Shown: positions 62,901 through 63,258 of the stretch, piece after piece
How the letters are laid out: each line of letters starts with the position of its first letter
Position numbering within the stretch: position 1 is the first letter of the stretch
Source: Argonema galeatum A003/A1
GTDB taxonomy: Bacteria; Cyanobacteriota; Cyanobacteriia; Cyanobacteriales; Aerosakkonemataceae
Length of the DNA stretch: 63,258 nt
Assembly (NCBI RefSeq): GCF_023333595.1
Contig: NZ_JAIQZM010000015.1
Coordinates: 14,088-77,345, forward strand
Direction: 5' to 3'
The notes under the pieces: generated by a model
What the model was told of the DNA's origin: nothing
Database searches by the model: none
What the model saw: the letters and a program-made list of their open reading frames with translations, nothing else
Position numbers and translations under genes: made by a program

Positions 62901-63258
62901 ATCGCATCAGCAGTAACAATATTCTCAGTAATCGTGCGATCGGAATCAGTTACTTCAACAGTAGGAATCGCAATTTTATCAACGGTAACGATCGGATCGG
63001 TAATCGTGCGCTCGGAATGAATTACTTCAACAATTGAAATCTCATTCTTATCCGCCGTAACGATATTTTCAGTAACAGTGTTATCGGAATGAATTACTTC
63101 AACAATTGAAATCTCATTCTTATCCGCCGTAACGATATTTTCAGTAATCGTGTTATCGGAATGAATTACTTCAACAATTGGAATCTCATTCTTATCCGCC
63201 GTAACGATATTTTCAGTAATCGTGTTATCGGAATGAATTACTTCAACAATTGGAATCT
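50927..63258 (-). CDS. Giant subtilase/coiled-coil protein with C-terminal toxin-like domain (5' partial)
   Basis: At least 4109 codons, open to the right edge; GTG 62452 is only an internal codon, because the same frame continues through 24-residue repeats. In order: acidic repeats (62665-63258); a DUF4114 domain ending FEDLRVDGKSDRDYNDIIF (to about 61880); a subtilisin-type S8 protease (about 61110-60500) with Asp and His in FLDFSGEH, Asn in VVAAGNTGD and Ser in GTSRATPYV; about 2400 residues of Gln-rich coiled coil (60400-53150), broken by aromatic inserts; a glycine-rich hydrophobic part (53090-52300); the cluster CDCPCQCP (about 52250); and a C-terminal domain (about 51250-50930) with VDLVGRDHNGVSPPHVVGY, resembling polymorphic toxin type 24. 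I infer an exported, perhaps self-processing effector. The toxin call is by eye. A 38-codon frame follows five bases later. Confidence 0.85.
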   Translation of the reverse strand, partial: IPIVEVIHSDNTITENIVTADKNEIPIVEVIHSDNTITENIVTADKNEISIVEVIHSDNTVTENIVTADKNEISIVEVIHSERTITDPIVTVDKIAIPTVEVTDSDRTITENIVTADAIPTVEVTHSDNTITENIVTADKVAIPNVEVIHSDNTVTENIVTADKNEIPIVEVTHSDNTITEPIVTADAIPTIEVTHSDTIAQTNTDVNKASNSELNITAIPNSEEKETTITSSNVTDNIASPTVERTIASTPVIEHSTVTPDANVTDPVLYTTPHVDAIAKSVIPGAFTVDSNGKVSVDYLYDGGYYQGDLAIFSLKGMEHLQPGSEAFIQEAAHRALSNSELGHVVIFDALEGARFDGKLGEQSWNAGTYQGAKTVSMTPGDEFAVMLVPHGKVQEVFDNPKIGGAKSPLFSISTSNEKFAQMVDVTGKGHTFAFEDLRVDGKSDRDYNDIIFQVKGANTTVQHFEDAIAPGKDWRNTVLGKELLAFAANADIKLEIAHPVSDITLTPTQPTNTVDLSQVFSHPNPDKLHYEIIAGNSASLQVQLDGNQLHLTGLPKTGVTDVAIRAFDDAGNVVTHSFAVTTSTLSQESTQAANAALSQLTDALAQNSQDLADGLDSEAGEIALSQLELLIQQDPDVLRLLNKPETLSQLGISNAGVNTLKQLLSSKEIAEEFGLPVTLGEALSNPDKTLLDSYLINADEAVDLLSSNAKQPKVGFLDFSGEHTQRVTESFASINPLAKFNTLPVSNGNWAEQLVKFVDKVHLSGENHGIVNLSFDLSQIDDIGLTTRYELTPAEQNAIAYAREHNILLVVAAGNTGDKMSALGAAAEQFDNIITVGAVNQLEERADYSAMGNGLSIVAPGGEWDDDPNAFVGTSRATPYVTAAASLIWAANSGLSYQQVKELLLATAADLNTPGWDAQTGAGLLDVKEAVRRAQLIEPQKPGFSEKPGFWEPFSGEGRAKTLERAASDGTEKAIKSLENTQESLLEEWQVLADLGNPDLTLSDLQTQVGDKIAEAFKKYQEVSTQAGITTAQAQQWVEALALATQHYQIEETRLQALETRKKELEAQLAQFGEQKTALEKETQTLLDSIKEQITLAESDLAKAKEKLTNPFGDADDNLQFNPDAVRQAALQQQQMAQQFQQQALGFDVERQRYQNAAAGINAQRWQVVGSQRGTSGRTTQTWGWAIDPNQQKRKDTYNWQAGISAQNSQSMTQLSQQAQQQSNLLNQYADFLEGRQNNLDLGAGSVEDGTKVLQLLQEQAAEQQKIANQYFQQAAVAEQRRQANQDTANWHNSLTNRWEQVGTRRSGKRTEPVYGTVHYPEHIAPANQAQYLANVAAGERNNYQQLAQQAQQQATALQQQVEKLQTRLRDWPVLKQGIDYEIDADALRLQAEKDLLALHTPVQQQKLETLNLQISQAQEELQKLENQKIPTQQQATDLTENRLKETQTEVEAIQTQRAKAQKDLQNFLETAGFLLPYRERLTSVQKSIQQLSDEKLDVQLKMQQLSSQLTKTPSDSLRQQLNYWNDHLATINQELDWAKLQQDQLAQAIADSPERLAISGLIKELETAPASINPTSKIEKLKLMEGSGANFLEGFDNLAQRLADAKAEENQTQNDLDKLNREYRELGLQKANLEDNLIPGKQKEIAAKEKQIAGTESAIAQTQASLNSLQNQLTQTQDSLAQKSGEIQQQEGVIAATQSQVTNLQNQISANTSDIQQQQSVVQGYQNQINQANNNVNSLEQQLQQHQANANYWNSQVNTWGVVGWQDQGYWGGKRGRQWISNWQPVYGWVYNPQAEANRNAEQAAANNSAWQRDLANQQAQQLSATLQPKIAATQQQIATLQQQQQSLNQQQQALNSQLANQQTQLQQLQQELQAITQQVNNLQSQINQTQNQLNGLNTQLGNQQQQREGLIAELAQLNQQKSDLEQKLIEKYREIELTDKYFDQVNAEVERLQSRLDLLNKAGVLEQKYQQNWQSWQQTTQEQAIATQALLDVRKAGQPDRDRLLSLQQQLKDTQGNLDRAKSIQKSITDTQQALEFTKLQLGNQNLLLQSLIDNDDSLAALERYYLNDAATHQQRIWQWNGSSYAYNAAEADAYRASLQQGSFVADMRNRLWKQRQDTLAKINELNQKISQQTSDIAKKQSELAGLGQTIPQIESQIITIQGEITTVNKRLEPLQVQENKQTQIIQTATTQAQNLAAELSQTTQLHSTALRQLIGFGILASESDVDFFATQVEPQVNTHLEQLKTVGNDLGNQINSQNQQIANWQQELANTQDDVSKQVLTNLIEKAKTQLGNLETLKASNQSNANELKELLKQATEALTPLRQKQELEIRQKLESNDGRIEALQSQLNSENAADAAIKSGTVLDHVQLADQINQDLRLGVTNWTEQLLAGNQQTKALVTQQQDLSKSVDELITYINDQLAEPDGNYNRIHADLEDGITTLGVVENRADELDTAFTSTEDAIARIKLRIEQDAKLWEEIAPIAIRYGVESQELKDYLKTPGDEKTRRAAFLAKYPDNGTAIDLLKGETLEGKNPTQEISNLLNNPYADVLLNAEAVEGRNPNQALFDKAKSEQASHEAQGYAALAQAAWYEQQAAYNWNVSRKNGPYWYEERCAGKRRHRQCWMEQHVDYNWIAWQDYSQIFPQLRAQGYAHLVEADKWRKEKERIEPLKNQWIAANDAANQAEPPIDEARNFYAELEAARQSIPGDKVQLASLENLLPIIQQQLEQAEAEAAAQNAKVRQEWQEYDTDSEEYRAAIADILQRRGELNTKAIETQQQLADAEQNVERQMVGLSTELESTKVLNTSLEQQRRSLQNQIINLQNQGVTGGALDDLNTNLVQVDRSLQLLNNKAAILTAEQTALTQKRTMLTAQNEVILAEQRLLDAYIQDPDADYSNLQQQLNDARAALAEAQRLAEQAEAASQALTAPLQQLKTDLLAQNDEHLKAAKEHQQILKALVEATQSNANYTLQAAQKQQEVNNLEFQIIQRLQQATAAGNQEAKALLNVAQRNDMATAAEMYYRDYSDLASDRGGCAGGAGNAQDQMLANQYYGEMLNNRELQRRAQAQADAFRQAKETAEAQMKTLQSQQEIAAQLLSDLNAKVAETQAEREKKTQELAIAQASLDGITRIREQTEQTFIQLVTLEKLNLAQAQLEQEIAQNRQANIDEAVKERQERDRLELDRQRKETTAKIEQLKQLQAEDNLRQNLNQARGQLGLATLDPTEDPMQLQTQLAGLLTSLKDLETQQPDLPDDVKALLAEARGDIHEALQGKEATTIQDNLLKAMGGLIGQIDQYKTEINRIDLEEQWDNQLLQTAQSDLQGASQQFLEELQKSEQLSGEKQIIDPLYQEALIKIAYAEQAVEMSNDLAEQGKKMLDEIIKQRVAERKARKKAFWNKILGIVSTVFSLLGAVLTFVPGANLIGLALGAIGGAINVVQAAINGDWMGAIFSAVMAGANFVGGAIGNALKAGQSMVMGMTQAVAQKVFSTIKAFQSLASGAFNGVRNLLSGDKIMGFLQIMGGLAGAATSGISGFVQGGLSGLSDIGKFGYKVLESLSKAPTLIYGGIKAIQSGDWVGGIGNIIKGVVSLGKTWTNDFNDGVESPGEKIANILENVSSVGIGVSKFITGGLEGVLEGLGDILDGLGDDIQKWVDNLVAGGECDCPCQCPEEELADSAEIIVDEIIELDSSPAEVAERLEGLDPALQAEVIDYLPIEDQISVIGKFSPEQQAELVPNLSQETKKELAYRYLEKYQELKQEFENTKLPNISTVSAAIDGVTYPSSSESHPLTQREAFWLIVQKSLPYLPGEIGQRLTDPAFLAAMTTAAKDGALFAGGIALAQCIPIVNGVVDVALAVSAPFGLAYMAYNLEQNKITTLIEASKAIQHAWWAADQLAKDSSEGNISSSEIESNINSAGKILANEGANSLEPTIHAYGITIAGLVSGAVVYGGVNTGVNLLKNSPKALEIPELYVQVPIPKSPSRGYSGGLTSQELLLSNKLFDWTVGTPAKNLINNGTKFSGKKLPTNGPPNGVLYKANGNQITNYAVYNKNGLIIKRVDLVGRDHNGVSPPHVVGYKYNISENNRSPMSGKLFSSEEKLAIKARPEEIP
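60399..60433. repeat. Dispersed palindrome inserted in frame in the giant gene
   Basis: CAGAAACCCGGTTTCT (60399-60414) and AGAAAAACCGGGTTTCTG (60416-60433) form the same palindrome as the intergenic one at 10148-10178. Here it encodes QKPGFSEKPGFWEP, just after the S8 protease domain, without breaking the frame. Confidence 0.85.
62665..63258. repeat. 72-base (24-residue) tandem repeats in the giant gene
   Basis: Nine start points of the unit were found (about 62665, 62731, 62803, 62875, 62941, 63013, 63085, 63157 and 63229), spaced 72 bases, twice 66. Each encodes IPIVEVIHSDNTITENIVTA plus DKNE or a shorter variant, all in frame. The array continues beyond the right edge. It probably forms a beta-strand stalk or surface spacer. 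Confidence 0.9.

Noticed and set aside
62669..63037. 122-codon plus-strand frame with repeats
   Set aside because: It is the antisense of the tandem repeats of the giant gene.

Overview
The window reads as chromosomal DNA of a filamentous cyanobacterium, probably of the Oscillatoria/Microcoleus type. The HIP1 octamer GCGATCGC is very frequent. Gaps between genes are full of short tandem repeats and palindromes. The gene set is also typical: XisH/XisI pairs, a CHASE2 protein kinase, DUF928, CHAT and two-partner-secretion proteins, a PEP-CTERM protein, Tat-exported peroxiredoxin and a CIA30-type dehydrogenase-like protein. The lineage is an inference from these traits, since no 16S gene is present. 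I found no rRNA, tRNA or CRISPR array.

Layout. 1-16.2 kb holds mixed single genes: a partial gene end, a PD-(D/E)XK-like protein, a very large alpha-2-macroglobulin lipoprotein whose thioester site is lost, DUF2127, an HtrA-type protease, a membrane diguanylate cyclase, a two-component pair, a PepSY-type protein, a peroxiredoxin, a serine recombinase with altered catalytic positions and a glyoxalase-fold protein.

16.8-26.1 kb is a co-directional signalling locus. It encodes a coiled-coil protein, a 921-residue single-pass membrane protein (repeats, a longin/roadblock-like segment, two BON-like domains, OmpA-like C-terminus), a Rab-like small GTPase two bases downstream, and three sensors built on the same duplicated N-terminal module. 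These end in a histidine kinase, in nothing, and in an adenylate-cyclase-type domain. My reading is that the GTPase and its membrane partner feed or are fed by these sensors; this is inference.

26.2-35.0 kb holds a PaaK-like adenylating enzyme, a beta-CASP metallo-nuclease, a HAD phosphatase, a CIA30/NAD-binding protein and a chemoreceptor. 35.5-46.1 kb is a stress or cell-surface island: an NB-ARC ATPase, a zinc-ribbon Ser/Thr kinase with CHASE2, a frameshifted DUF928 gene, then on the other strand a CHAT caspase-like protein overlapping a two-partner-secretion exoprotein, and a PEP-CTERM protein.

46.2-63.3 kb is accessory. It has a GNAT protein, an Rhs remnant, two divergent xisH-xisI pairs around a MITE-like palindrome, a small coiled-coil membrane protein between HIP1-bounded repeats, and a giant gene open to the right edge (at least 4109 codons in the window). 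The giant protein has 24-residue tandem repeats, a DUF4114 domain, a subtilisin-type protease, about 2400 residues of glutamine-rich coiled coil with aromatic inserts, a glycine-rich hydrophobic stretch, a cysteine cluster and a C-terminal domain resembling polymorphic toxin type 24. A 38-codon frame starts five bases after it. The giant protein and the GTPase locus are the best candidates for undescribed biology here.
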